Of a stretch of 51,040 nt of DNA, positions 8,307 through 16,734 are shown piece after piece. Below the pieces are notes generated by a model. That model was given only the letters and a program-made list of their open reading frames with translations. It was not told the DNA's origin and made no database searches. The position numbers and the translations under genes were made by a program. Every line of letters starts with the position of its first letter. Positions within the stretch are counted from its first letter, which is position 1. Source of the DNA: Arcobacter sp. (GTDB lineage Bacteria > Acidobacteriota > Terriglobia > Bryobacterales > Bryobacteraceae); NCBI GenBank assembly GCA_020723085.1, contig DYJN01000022.1, forward strand, positions 1 to 51,040, read 5' to 3'.

Positions 8307-8558
8307 CTAGTTCTGTGTGTTCTTGATGCGGTCCGCCTTTTCTTTCTTGATGGCGGCGCTGCGCTGCAGTTTGCGCTGGAAGCGGTCGATCCGGCCTTCG
8401 CTATCCACAAGCTTCTGCCTTCCGGTGAAGAACGGGTGGCAGTGGGAGCAGATTTCCACGCGGATGTCGCCCTTGTGCGTGGAGCGGGTCTTGAAGGTGT
8501 GTCCGCACGCACAGATGACGTTGACTTCGTTATAAGCAGGGTGGATGCCGGCTTTCAT
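8307..8558 (-). CDS. rpmE: Ribosomal protein L31 (zinc-binding form)
   Basis: The 83-residue protein starts [10 protein letters not shown]. It carries the four zinc-ligand cysteines of C+ L31 proteins at C16, C18, C37 and C40 (CACGHTF and [10 protein letters not shown]). It binds the 50S subunit near the central protuberance and bridges to 30S. The C-terminus is a basic tail somewhat longer than in E. coli. AAGAGG lies about 12 bases upstream of the ATG. It appears monocistronic, with its own extended -10 promoter and a terminator-like hairpin separating it from the small unit upstream. Confidence 0.97.
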   Translation of the reverse strand: MKAGIHPAYNEVNVICACGHTFKTRSTHKGDIRVEICSHCHPFFTGRQKLVDSEGRIDRFQRKLQRSAAIKKEKADRIKNTQN

Positions 8559-8586
8559 GGTGTGAGGGAACCTCTTAACTTACCCC

Positions 8587-8595
8587 AGTATAGCA
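8587..8595 (-). promoter_or_regulatory. Extended -10 promoter of rpmE
   Basis: On the minus strand TGC-TATACT (TATACT at 8592-8587, with TG one base upstream) forms an extended -10 element about 29 bases before the rpmE ATG. No convincing -35 is seen, which fits an extended -10 promoter. Confidence 0.6.
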
Positions 8596-8622
8596 GACCG
8601 CCGGGGCCGCGGCTGGAAAGCA

Positions 8623-8657
8623 AAAGCCCCGCGGCCGGACTCCGGCGGCGGGGCTTT
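8623..8657 (-). terminator. Intrinsic terminator of the short unit upstream of rpmE
   Basis: The 10-bp arms aaagccccgc (8623-8632) and gcggggcttt (8648-8657) enclose a second inner stem (gccg/cggc). Read on the minus strand the hairpin is followed by TTTTGCTTT. It is symmetric enough to act in both directions, so it could also stop plus-strand readthrough. Confidence 0.8.
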
Positions 8658-8782
8658 CGGTAGCCTTCACATACAGGCCTGCGGCCTGTCTTGGGTGCGC
8701 TCGAGTGGTTGGGTCCGGCTCGCTCCTCTTCGCCAGCCACGGTGGGCCTTGATGGCGAGCGGCACGGAAACCAGAAGCGAGC

Positions 8783-8827
8783 CTATCCGCTGACCACCTC
8801 GCGCGTAGGCTTACTACCAGAACTCAT
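8783..8827 (-). CDS. 14-residue microORF with near-perfect Shine-Dalgarno
   Basis: The ATG at 8827 is followed by 13 sense codons and TAG (8783-8785), encoding MSSGSKPTREVVSG. The preceding AAAGGAGGTGG (8838-8848) is almost a full complement of the 16S 3' end, with about 12 nt between GGAGGT and the ATG. It could be a leader peptide, a secreted signal peptide or a translated regulatory element. No neighbouring biosynthetic gene explains it. Confidence 0.45.
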   Translation of the reverse strand: MSSGSKPTREVVSG

Positions 8828-8864
8828 ATCGACTGGACCACCTCCTTTCTTCCGTGATGCCCCG

Positions 8865-8893
8865 ATGGTACGGGAATCGGGAGGAAAAGTCAA
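8865..8893 (-). promoter_or_regulatory. Consensus housekeeping promoter of the short unit
   Basis: On the minus strand TTGACT (8893-8888), a 17-bp spacer and TACCAT (8870-8865) form a near-consensus sigma-70 promoter. The expected start is near 8858, 10 bases before the strong Shine-Dalgarno. Confidence 0.8.
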
Positions 8894-9007
8894 CAGAATT
8901 TTGAGACCACACACCAAGATATCGGACTAAGCGGCGAAAAGGGCCTATAACTAGCGCTAGGGTTCCCCCGCGCCGCACCCTGCTTCCCGCGGTGCAGCCG
9001 CCCCTCT

Positions 9008-10435
9008 TCAAAGCCAACCCTTGGGCAGAGGGACAATCGTCCGGCGCATCGTCTCCCCTGCCCGTAGTGGACGGATTTCGAGCGCGAAGGTTTCCGCCCG
9101 GCGGACGAGTACTCCATACAGCGGCAGATCGCGCGGCTGGACTACATAGCGCCCCTCGTAGAGGTCGAAGATATCCCTGGGCGAACTCATGACGACCGGG
9201 GAATCCGGCAATGAGCGAAGGCGGAACGCCGCCGTGGAGGGCTCATAATTGGCGTAGCTGTAGCAGCGCCCGATGCAGGCGCGGTCGATCATGTGGAGCA
9301 TGGGGTTCATGCTGGAGGGAATCGCCGTCACATCCGTCACGGCGCGGCTCCCGGGCGGCAGTTGCCGGACCGCCTGATGGAAGACTCTCTCGGCTTGTCC
9401 CAAAGCGCGCCAGTCTGAGTCGAGGAGGACGAAGTAGACGGCAGCCGCGGCGAGACAGGCGCCCAGAGTGAAGCGGGACGGCAGGCGGGCGCACAGCCAG
9501 GCATGCAGAAACAGGGTGAACCACAACGCCATCCGCCAGTCGATGAAGTAGAGGGAGTGCCGGGTGCCGGGCCAATCCAGGCTCGTGGGCAGAAAAGCCA
9601 CGCCTGCCAGCGTCAGCAACGCCAGAGAAGCAGCGGGCGGGTCGAAGGAGCGCAGCCTGAACCTCGTGGCTGCCCAGAGCGCGGCGGAGATCCAGGACAG
9701 CGCCAGCAGCAACGCCGGAGCGAAATATCCGGGGCCATAGATCAGAAATGGGGTGACGCCGGAAACGTGCAGCCACCGCGCCGTCATCCTCACGGCAGGA
9801 AACGCTGCTGACAGAACCGCCGCAACGGCAGCCACGCCCAGGATGCCCCCAAACAGCAGCCATTTGCCATATTCCGGATCCAGCCTTCTTCGCACCAGTA
9901 AAAAGCCCGCATATGCCGCTGCCAGAGCCGCCCCCAACAGATGGCCGGAGGCTGCCGCCACAACCAACGCAGCGGCTGCCGCCAGCGTAGCCGCCCCTCC
10001 TGAGAGGGCGAGGCCAATGGCCCAGAAACCCAAAGCGCACGAAAGATAGTAATTGAAGAAGCCCTGATGGTACACCCAGCCGTAGGCGAGCATCGCCAGA
10101 AGGGGCGCTGAGGGCCATGCGGAGCGCTCCGTCAAGCGTTCCAGGAGAAAGAATGCGCCCCAGAAGAACAGCAGAACAGAGACCGACACCGCCGCCTTCT
10201 CCGCGAACACCGGTCCGCCGATCCGCCACAACCCCTCCAGCCACCAATCGAACAGCACGTTGGAATACTGCGGCACGATCTCCAGCCCCAGCGGCTTGCC
10301 CGCCTTGACCAGAAGCGCCAACCACGTGTTGTAGAGATGGCTCGCCAGATCTCCAGCCTGCACGTGTTGCTGCACGACCACTGGAGCGATCAGCAGGAGT
10401 GACACTGCGGCTCCGGCGGCAAGCCGGCGTCTCAT
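9008..10435 (-). CDS. Polytopic membrane protein, possible GT-C-like glycosyltransferase
   Basis: The protein is about 475 residues, with about ten hydrophobic helices through residue ~360 and a soluble C-terminal part of ~110 residues. After the first helix comes GDLASHLYNTW. An Asp in the first extracytoplasmic loop is typical of GT-C lipid-linked-sugar transferases, which gives the tentative call. ATG at 10435 is chosen because the paralogue at 11248-12681 aligns from the same point; GTG at 10459 is an alternative. The conserved C-terminal pattern (MLHMIDRACIGRCYSYANYEPS) is shared with the paralogue and may form the acceptor-binding domain. No known family is recognised with certainty. 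Confidence 0.55.
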   Translation of the reverse strand: MRRRLAAGAAVSLLLIAPVVVQQHVQAGDLASHLYNTWLALLVKAGKPLGLEIVPQYSNVLFDWWLEGLWRIGGPVFAEKAAVSVSVLLFFWGAFFLLERLTERSAWPSAPLLAMLAYGWVYHQGFFNYYLSCALGFWAIGLALSGGAATLAAAAALVVAAASGHLLGAALAAAYAGFLLVRRRLDPEYGKWLLFGGILGVAAVAAVLSAAFPAVRMTARWLHVSGVTPFLIYGPGYFAPALLLALSWISAALWAATRFRLRSFDPPAASLALLTLAGVAFLPTSLDWPGTRHSLYFIDWRMALWFTLFLHAWLCARLPSRFTLGACLAAAAVYFVLLDSDWRALGQAERVFHQAVRQLPPGSRAVTDVTAIPSSMNPMLHMIDRACIGRCYSYANYEPSTAAFRLRSLPDSPVVMSSPRDIFDLYEGRYVVQPRDLPLYGVLVRRAETFALEIRPLRAGETMRRTIVPLPKGWL

Positions 10436-11247
10436 CGCGGGTGAACCGGAGTGTGCCACACCCCGTCAAACGGCGGAGCCGCGGGCAGGCTTTAGACCAA
10501 AGGGCAAAATGCCGGCCTTGCAACGTGATCCGGTCGCTGCTGCGCGTGTCGAGACAGGAAATCCCCTCTATGGCTGTTGCTTGGGGATTCCTCTCAGAGA
10601 CTGCGGCGCTTGAGCCGAACGGGGAGGAGGCAACCGCCCGACCTCAGTGACTTAACCTAGACCCGCCTCAACCAAGAGCACGCGAAATGCCAGCCGTAAG
10701 TTGTTGCAAAAGAAAGCGGGCCTATCCCATCGGAGGACAGGAGGTACGCATTTTGGGATCTCAACTATGAGAGTTAGAATCGTTGTCTGATCTCGAACCT
10801 CCGATGCTTTCCGCCGGCACTTGGCGGGAGGAAGGATCTGCGCCTTTCGCAGTCTCCGGCGATTCCGTCATGTCTCCTCCCCCCCATGCGTTTCGCTCCC
10901 CCTTTCAGGATCCTGACCGCACGGTTTCGGCGTGGCACCGCTTCACGTCCTCTCTTCTTCGCCGACACGGGACGCCTGATGGACAGCAAGCAGCAGGGGC
11001 GCGCAAGTCTGCCCTCGCGATTTTCATCCTTGTCCATTCAGACTCCCAGCGGAGCGCGGCGCCATCGCGTTCCGCTGTCTCCCGCAACCGGCGCCCGGCG
11101 GATTGGGCGGAAGGGAACGGCTGCTCGCACGGCGCCCCCCAAGTACCGGCTGAGGGCATTCTGGCGAGGCGCCCCGCGTCCGGCGACCCCCGAATCGGAA
11201 ATTCGAAGTCGCCTTGCTCCCGTGATGCGCCTCAAGGGGGGCGAACT
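10436..11247. other. Gap between the two membrane-protein paralogues, no gene seen
   Basis: About 800 bp separate the paralogue pseudogene from the intact copy. Open frames exist on both strands (for example around 10783-11475 plus), but their composition is Arg/Pro/Ser-rich without family features. I see no RNA gene or convincing promoter. It may be decayed coding sequence. Confidence 0.4.
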
Positions 11248-12681
11248 TCAGAACCAATCAGGAGGAATTTCCACACTCGGGCGTGGGACAGTCTCGCCTA
11301 CCTTCAACGGACGGACTTCGAGCCGAAAAGGGGAACGAGAGGCGAGGAAGATGCCGTAGAGCGGGACATCCCTCCGCCGCACGAGGAACCGCCCTTCCTG
11401 CAAGGCGTCGACATCCGTGCTGGAGTCCATCACGACCGGCGAACCTGGCAGCGCCCGGATCCGGAAACCGGCTGAAGACGGCACGTAGCTGGCATAACTG
11501 AAACAGTGGCCGATGCAGGCTTTGCTGACCATGTGGTTGAGCGGGCTCATCCACTTAGGTAGCCCCGTGACGGCGGCAACAACGCGCCCTCCCTCGGGAA
11601 CCTGGTAAACCGCCTTGTTGAACTGCTCCTGGGCGGCTGCCAAATGCCTGTAGTCTACGGCAAGGAACCCGAAGTACGCGACGGCGAGCAGAGTCTGCGA
11701 CCCAACCATGAGGATCGTTTGCCGGCTATGGGCCGCCAGGGCCTGGACGGCGACGGCGAGAATGAACGCCAAACGGAAGTCGATCGCTGTCAGCGGCCGG
11801 TTGAGGCCAGGGGGAACGACGGCTGCGGGCAGGAGCACGATTCCGCAGGCCACGATGACCGCAACGCCGGCGGCCGGTTCCCGCATAAGCTCCTCCCATC
11901 TGCCTTCCCAATGGTCTGCGATGAGGACCGCCCACAAGAACGTGATGCAGACGACAAGGAAACTGTACTTGGCGCCGAAAGGCCTGAATGGAGTAGCCAG
12001 GATCGCGTGCAGAGTCTGCTGCAATTCCCAATGGGATGGAAGTCCCGCTCCCAACCCGAATGCCAGGGCGGCTACCAGCGCGCAGGCGCCTGCCGTGAGT
12101 CCGATCCGCGCCGCCGGCGCAGCTTTCCGCGCCAGAATCACAAAGACAGCAATCCCGGCTGTGACTGCGGCTCCCAGAGCATGGGCGAGCACCGACAGAA
12201 CCCATGCCGCGGCGGCCGGGGTAGCTCTGCCCGGGCGGTTCCACACCCAGGACAGGGCCCAGAACCCCAATCCGCACGACAGGTAGTAGTTGAAAAAGCC
12301 CATGTGGTAAATCCAGCCGTACGACAGCATCGCCAGCAGAGGCGCAGAGGGCCATGCCGGCCGCCCGCTGATGGCGCCAACCAAAGAAAACGCTCCCCAG
12401 AAGAAGATGAGCACGCACGCGGCCACTGCGATCTTCTCAGCCATGATCGGCCCCGCTAGGCGCCACAGCCCTTCCAGCCACCAGTCGAAAAGGATGTTGG
12501 ACCATTGATGCGAGACCACGAGCCCCAGCGGCTGCCCCTGCTTGACCATCAGCACAAGTCATGTGTTGTAAAGATGAGACGGAAGATCCACGGCAGGCAC
12601 ATGCCTTGGCAGGAGAACTGGCAGCAACAGCAGGACCGAAGCCCCCGCGCACTGCAGCGTCGCTTTCAGGCGTCCTGACAT
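11248..12681 (-). pseudogene. Paralogue of the 9008-10435 membrane protein, interrupted by in-frame TGA
   Basis: Two abutting open frames (12681-12559 and 12555-11248) are one gene. The first encodes 40 residues starting MSGRLKATLQ and ending DLPSHLYNT, then TGA at 12561-12559, and the same frame continues LVLMVKQGQPLG. The intact paralogue has HLYNTWLALLVKAGKPLG at this place, so the TGA replaces a conserved Trp (TGG to TGA). The rest of the frame is uninterrupted and ends with the same C-terminal domain (NHMVSKACIGHCFSYASYVPS). With 477 codons it matches the paralogue's length. This is a recent nonsense mutation or a sequencing error. Restart at the ATG near 12555 would lack the first helix and the loop Asp. 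Confidence 0.8.
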
Positions 12682-13114
12682 GGCCTCAGTGAATAGAGCT
12701 ATCTTGACATACTGCCGGAACCAGTTTGTGCAGGCGTCCGGAATCGGCAAATCCGGCGTATCCTCCACTGTCGAAGCCATCGGCTCGGTTGCCTGCAGTC
12801 TCGGCGGCAGCTCTTCGAACCGCGCGGATGCGACGGCGCGCCGTCCTGCGCCAGGCAGGACGCACGATGCCGCAGGCTGAGCCGCATAGCCCTCCGGCGG
12901 CGGGCTTGCCTGTTGGCTGGGAAGAATGCGAGACAGAAATGCGCGGCCGGGACCGCCGAGGGAAGGCCAACAGAGCATGGATTGAATGCCCGGGAGGAGT
13001 CCGCCTGACGCGCGGAGCCATGCACATCCCGTGAGACGCGCCTGGCAGCCGCTTTCCGGCTGCGGCAGTACAATACTGGGGGATGACGTCACCCGGAGAG
13101 GGAGCGAAGAAAAG
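12682..13114. other. Intergenic region, no gene recognised
   Basis: About 430 bp lie between the divergent pseudogene and the MFS gene. TACAAT at 13069-13074 could be the -10 of the MFS gene (41 bases before its ATG), without a clear -35. Nothing else is recognised; open frames here are low-complexity shadows. Confidence 0.4.
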
Positions 13115-14293
13115 ATGAACACCGACGGCAGCGTGGCCATGATGGTGGCGCGCCGCGGTGTTGCGGCGATGTTTTTCTCCGGCATGCTGATGGCGCTGTT
13201 AGGGGCCGTGCTGCCCGTGTGGCGGTATCACCTGGCGCCGGACTTCGCCCTGATCGGACATTACTTCCTGATCCAGAACCTTGGCGTTTTGGCCGGAGCA
13301 GGCGCAGGGGCTTGGGTGCTGGCGAGGAAGGGAATCGGGTTCGCGCTGGCTCTGGGATGCGGGCTGGCGTGCCTCTCGCTGCTTCTGCTGGCCGCGTTTT
13401 GTCCGCCGGCGAGCGTTTGGGGGCGTCTGGCTGGGCTGCTGCTGATGGGAGGCGCGGCTGGGGTGATCAACCACGCGGGCATGTATGCTGTAACGCCGAT
13501 GTACGAACTCCACCGCACGGCTACGCTGAATTTGGCGGGAATTTTGTTTGGGGGAGGATGCCTCGTCTGCGCGCTGTTTTTTTCCGGCGCGTTCTTCTTC
13601 TACACGGCGCCGAGTCTGCTCATCCTTCTGGCGGCGCTGCCTGGGCTGGCGGCGGGCGTCTTCGCGCGAACGCCAAGCGGGCCGGAGATCGTGCTGCCGG
13701 AGCGCCCTTGGCGGGATGCGCTCGAGGACTTCCGCAAGCCGGCGGCGTTGCTGTTCGCGGCGCTGCTGTTTTTTCAGTCCGGCAACGAGGGGGCGCTGGC
13801 CGGGTGGCTGGCGCTGTTCCTGACGCAGCGGCTCGGGGCGAGCCCGGCGACGTCGCTGTTCCTGCTGGCGCTGTACTGGGCGGCGCTGCTGGTGGGGCGC
13901 ACGGTGGCGCAATGGGCGCTGAGCCGGGTGAAGCACGGGCGGATGCTGGCAGGAGCGGTGCTGGCGCAGATCTTCGGCTGCGCTGCGTTGTACTTCACCG
14001 ACAACCTTTTCGGCGCTACGGTCGGCGTATTGCTGGCGGGCGGGGGCTTCTCGGTGATCCTGCCTCTTGTGCTGGAAAAGATCGGCGACCGGTTCCCGCA
14101 GTTTCATCCAGCCGTGTTCAACGGGATCTTCTCGATTGCCTGGACGGGAGCGCTGTTGGCGCCGGCGACGCTGGGCTACTTCGCTCATTTCGCCGGCATC
14201 GGTGTGGTGATGGGGCTGCCCGTGCTGGGGGCGATGATGGTGATGGTGCTGCTGCTGGCGATCTGGCTCGAGGCCCGGCTCACCGCAGCCTGA
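13115..14293 (+). CDS. MFS transporter
   Basis: The 392-residue inner-membrane protein has 12 predicted helices in two six-helix halves separated by a hydrophilic loop around residues 185-215 (ERPWRDALEDFRKP). The first helix follows MVARRGVAAMFFSGMLMALLGAVLP, and GGAAGVINHAGMY lies in the N-terminal half. The layout fits the sugar-transporter-like or FucP-like MFS branches, but substrate is not evident. ATG at 13115 is chosen over an upstream frame extension because a purine-rich GGAGAGGGAG lies 9-20 bases upstream and the hydrophobic pattern begins soon after. The 3' end overlaps the convergent gene by 14 bp. Confidence 0.82.
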   Translation: MNTDGSVAMMVARRGVAAMFFSGMLMALLGAVLPVWRYHLAPDFALIGHYFLIQNLGVLAGAGAGAWVLARKGIGFALALGCGLACLSLLLLAAFCPPASVWGRLAGLLLMGGAAGVINHAGMYAVTPMYELHRTATLNLAGILFGGGCLVCALFFSGAFFFYTAPSLLILLAALPGLAAGVFARTPSGPEIVLPERPWRDALEDFRKPAALLFAALLFFQSGNEGALAGWLALFLTQRLGASPATSLFLLALYWAALLVGRTVAQWALSRVKHGRMLAGAVLAQIFGCAALYFTDNLFGATVGVLLAGGGFSVILPLVLEKIGDRFPQFHPAVFNGIFSIAWTGALLAPATLGYFAHFAGIGVVMGLPVLGAMMVMVLLLAIWLEARLTAA

Positions 14294-14933
14294 ACGTGGC
14301 CTGCCCGGCGGGGCCGTCGTAGATCAGTTCGATCCGTTTCAGCCTCGCGTGCTTTCCCCGCCAGTAGAAATAGACCAGCCCTGCAGCGCCGGCCTTCGGA
14401 GCCTCGATCCTCGAAAGGCCGAACGTTTCCGCAGCCTCGGCGGCGCCCAGAAGCACGCGCGGGGTCCGGGGTTGCTCCGAACCCGGCCCTCCCGTCGGAA
14501 TCCGCGCCTCCGGGTCGCCGGGAAACCGCTCCGCGCGGCGGGGCCGGCCGAAGATCACCTGCCCGCCGCCCACGCCTCCGCCGGCGACCAGGCCGGGCCG
14601 CTGCTCGTAATGGTCCGGATTCCGGATCGCCAATGCCACCGTCCCTGGAGTGACAGGGAGGAGCTCGGGTTTCTTCCCGTTGAGCCTCAGACGGAAATGC
14701 GAGGGCGAGAATTCCATCGGCGCCTGACTGGGAAACAGCGCGACTTCGACCACAAGGAAGTCCTGAGTGACAAAGCTGCCGGTCTTTGAATCGAAAGCGC
14801 GCCCGTGGTACTCGGCGCCGATGGAGGCCTGAGGCAACGCGGAATGCAAAGGATACTCGCTGGCTGACGGCCGGGGATCCAGCCCGCCGGCCATGAGCGT
14901 CAGAGGCAGCAGGGCGCACCAAAGGCGGGGCAC
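14280..14933 (-). CDS. Exported hypothetical protein
   Basis: The 217-residue product begins at GTG 14933 with GAGG a few bases upstream. The start gives a good signal peptide (PRLWCALLPLTLMAGG). The mature part alternates short beta-like segments (FLVVEVALFP, FRLRLNGKKPELLPV) with a Gly-rich middle and ends LIYDGPAGQATFRLR. An upstream in-frame extension to 15080 overlaps dacB and is Arg-rich, so it is rejected. Only 17 bp separate it from the divergent dacB start. Function is unknown; a secreted beta-sandwich is a guess. Confidence 0.65.
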   Translation of the reverse strand: MPRLWCALLPLTLMAGGLDPRPSASEYPLHSALPQASIGAEYHGRAFDSKTGSFVTQDFLVVEVALFPSQAPMEFSPSHFRLRLNGKKPELLPVTPGTVALAIRNPDHYEQRPGLVAGGGVGGGQVIFGRPRRAERFPGDPEARIPTGGPGSEQPRTPRVLLGAAEAAETFGLSRIEAPKAGAAGLVYFYWRGKHARLKRIELIYDGPAGQATFRLR

Positions 14934-14950
14934 GGCCTCAGGATACACTG

Positions 14951-16438
14951 ATGCGCATGAGACGGAAAGCCTGGCTGCCTCTGGCTGCCGCCCTCGCCCT
15001 CGCCGCTTCCACGCCGGCGCAAAGCCTGGAGCAGAGAATCGGCGCTCTGCTGGAGCCGCCGGCGGCGAAGCGGGGATCATGGGGAATCCTGGCTGTCCGC
15101 GCCGCTGATGGCGCGGTGCTGTATGAGCGCAATGCCCGCATGCCGATGACGCCGGCCTCGAACACGAAGCTGGTCGGCACGGCGCTGGCCCTGCTGCGGC
15201 TGGGCCCGGATTACCGGTTCGTCACTCGCGTGCTGGCTGCGGAGGCGCCCGGCGCGCAAGGCCGGCTCCGCGGCGATCTTCGCCTGGTGGGCGGGGGCGA
15301 TCCGACGTTGTCAGGGCGCGCCGTGCCGTACTCGAGAGATGCGAAGGAGAGCGATCCCCTGGGGCCGCTTGGCGAACTGGCCGATCAGGTGGCCGCGCGC
15401 GGCGTGAAAGTGATCGAGGGCGACGTGGTGGGCGACGCCACGCGGTGGCCATGGTCGCCGTATCCGGCGGGATGGGCCATCGGGGACATGACGTGGGAAT
15501 ACGGAGCGCCGGTCAGCGCGCTGACCGTCAACGACAACGCGGTGCGGATGACGATCCGGCCAGGCAGGAACGAAGGCGAGCCCGCCGCTGTGGAGTTCTC
15601 CCCGCCCGTCGAGCCTTTCACGGTTCATAACACGCTCAGGACGAGGCTTGGCGCCGAGCGCAGGATCGAGGTGGCGCGCGAGCCCGGCTCGCGCGTGCTC
15701 GAAATCCGAGGCATGACGCCGCCGGGCGGCCCGGCGGCCGTGCAGTGGGTGGCCGTGCCGGAACCGGCCGAGTTCGTGGCCGAGGTCTTCGCCCGGCTGT
15801 TGCGGCAGAGAGGAATTACGATCCTGGGGCGTGCGCGAGGCTTGACGCGCCCACCCGGCGTGCAGTGGAGCGAACCGGAGGGGGTGGAGCTGGCGCGGCG
15901 CGAGTCGCCGCCGCTCGTGGAGCTGGCGCGGATCGTGAACAAGGTGAGCCAGAACCTGCACGCCGAAATGCTCCTGCGCGAGACGGCGCACGTGCTGCGC
16001 GGCGAAGGCACGGCGCGCGCGGGCGTGGAAGAGATGCGGGCCGTGCTGACGGAAGCGGGCGCGGACGACGCCGAGTTCGATCTGGAAGACGGCTCCGGGC
16101 TGTCGCGCCGCGGGTTGCTCTCGCCCGCCACGCTGGTCGCGCTGCTCCGGCACATCGAGTCGAAGGGGCTGGGCGACCTGTTCCGTTCGCTGCTCCCGGT
16201 TGCCGGGAGCGACGGTACGCTGAGCAGCCGATTCCGCGGCATGCAGGAGGCCGCGTCCATCCGCGCCAAGACCGGGAGCCTGGCCCACGTGGCGGCGCTC
16301 TCAGGCTACGCGGGGGAGGATCCCGCGCGGCGGGTGGTGTTTTCGATCCTTGTCAACGGATACACGGCGCCGTCAGCCGAAGTGCGATCGCTGATGGATA
16401 TAATAGTGGTAGAGATTCTTAAAGAGAGCGGAGGGTAA
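14951..16438 (+). CDS. dacB: D-alanyl-D-alanine carboxypeptidase/endopeptidase (PBP4, peptidase S13)
   Basis: The 495-residue protein has a signal peptide (about 1-24) and is predicted to trim peptidoglycan cross-links in the periplasm. All three penicillin-binding motifs are visible: S-x-x-K as SNTK (S70, K73), S-x-N as SQN (S333), and K-T-G (K440). The large insertion between motifs 1 and 2 and the GGGDPTLSG stretch are typical of class C PBP4. AGGA lies 8-11 bases before the ATG. It is followed 4 bp later by the zinc-ribbon gene, so the two are likely cotranscribed. Confidence 0.95.
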   Translation: MRMRRKAWLPLAAALALAASTPAQSLEQRIGALLEPPAAKRGSWGILAVRAADGAVLYERNARMPMTPASNTKLVGTALALLRLGPDYRFVTRVLAAEAPGAQGRLRGDLRLVGGGDPTLSGRAVPYSRDAKESDPLGPLGELADQVAARGVKVIEGDVVGDATRWPWSPYPAGWAIGDMTWEYGAPVSALTVNDNAVRMTIRPGRNEGEPAAVEFSPPVEPFTVHNTLRTRLGAERRIEVAREPGSRVLEIRGMTPPGGPAAVQWVAVPEPAEFVAEVFARLLRQRGITILGRARGLTRPPGVQWSEPEGVELARRESPPLVELARIVNKVSQNLHAEMLLRETAHVLRGEGTARAGVEEMRAVLTEAGADDAEFDLEDGSGLSRRGLLSPATLVALLRHIESKGLGDLFRSLLPVAGSDGTLSSRFRGMQEAASIRAKTGSLAHVAALSGYAGEDPARRVVFSILVNGYTAPSAEVRSLMDIIVVEILKESGG

Positions 16439-16442
16439 GCGT

Positions 16443-16670
16443 ATGCCGATTTTTGAGTACAGGTGCACCGAATGCGGACTCCATTTCGAGAAGCTGGTGC
16501 GGACGGCGGAAGACGGAGACAGCCTCAGTTGCCCCTCTTGCGGAAGCCAGCAATTGCGGAAAGAATTTTCGACGTTTTCCGCCCGCTCGGCTTCGGGCAA
16601 GGGCGAAACCCCTGCCCCGATGTGCCCGTCCGGAGGGATGTGCCCCACGGGCACCTGCGGGCTGAACTGA
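16443..16670 (+). CDS. FmdB-family zinc-ribbon protein
   Basis: The 75-residue protein begins MPIFEYRCTECG, the standard start of the FmdB/regulatory zinc-ribbon family. CxxC pairs at C8/C11 and C30/C33 form one zinc site. Two further cysteine-containing motifs near the C-terminus (CPSGGMCPTGTC) are typical of family tails. GGAGGG sits 7-8 bases upstream of the ATG, overlapping the dacB stop region. The family is widespread but poorly characterised; a transcriptional or RNA-binding role is presumed. Confidence 0.9.
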   Translation: MPIFEYRCTECGLHFEKLVRTAEDGDSLSCPSCGSQQLRKEFSTFSARSASGKGETPAPMCPSGGMCPTGTCGLN

Positions 16671-16699
16671 GGGGCTCTTCGCGAAGTCTGGATTTCCAC

Positions 16700-16728
16700 T
16701 TGACTTTCGCTGCTTATTCGCCAACAAT
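16700..16728 (+). promoter_or_regulatory. lexA promoter
   Basis: TTGACT (16700-16705), a 17-bp spacer and AACAAT (16723-16728) form a good sigma-70 promoter. The predicted start is around 16735, the first base of the lexA ATG, and there is no Shine-Dalgarno. A CTTCGCGAAG palindrome at 16677-16686 is a possible but unproven LexA operator. Confidence 0.7.
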
Positions 16729-16734
16729 GGGTGC

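Larger units (their letters stand above)
8623..8858 (-). ncRNA. Candidate short structured transcript carrying a microORF
   Basis: A consensus promoter just upstream predicts a start near 8858, and the terminator ends at about 8623, giving a transcript of roughly 235 nt. It contains a very strong Shine-Dalgarno, a 14-codon ORF, then an inverted repeat agcgagcc/ggctcgct (8776-8783 with 8717-8724). That repeat encloses a further cgcca/tggcg pair (8731-8735 with 8753-8757). The outer stem begins at the stop codon of the microORF. I do not recognise the family. Promoter and terminator are clear; the RNA function is inferred. Confidence 0.55.

Noticed and set aside
8833-8850. GGACCACCTCCTTTCT on the plus strand resembling the 16S rRNA 3' end
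   Set aside because: No other 16S sequence is present; it is simply the complement of the strong Shine-Dalgarno on the minus strand.
10783-11475. 230-codon plus-strand frame between the membrane-protein paralogues
   Set aside because: It overlaps the 3' end of the pseudogene antisense, has biased Arg/Ser/Pro composition and no start context or homology features.
11644-12459. 271-codon plus-strand frame
   Set aside because: Antisense shadow of the membrane-protein pseudogene.
12559-12561. In-frame TGA as selenocysteine
   Set aside because: The paralogue has Trp there, there is no obvious SECIS-like hairpin after it and the family is not a redox enzyme; nonsense mutation is simpler.
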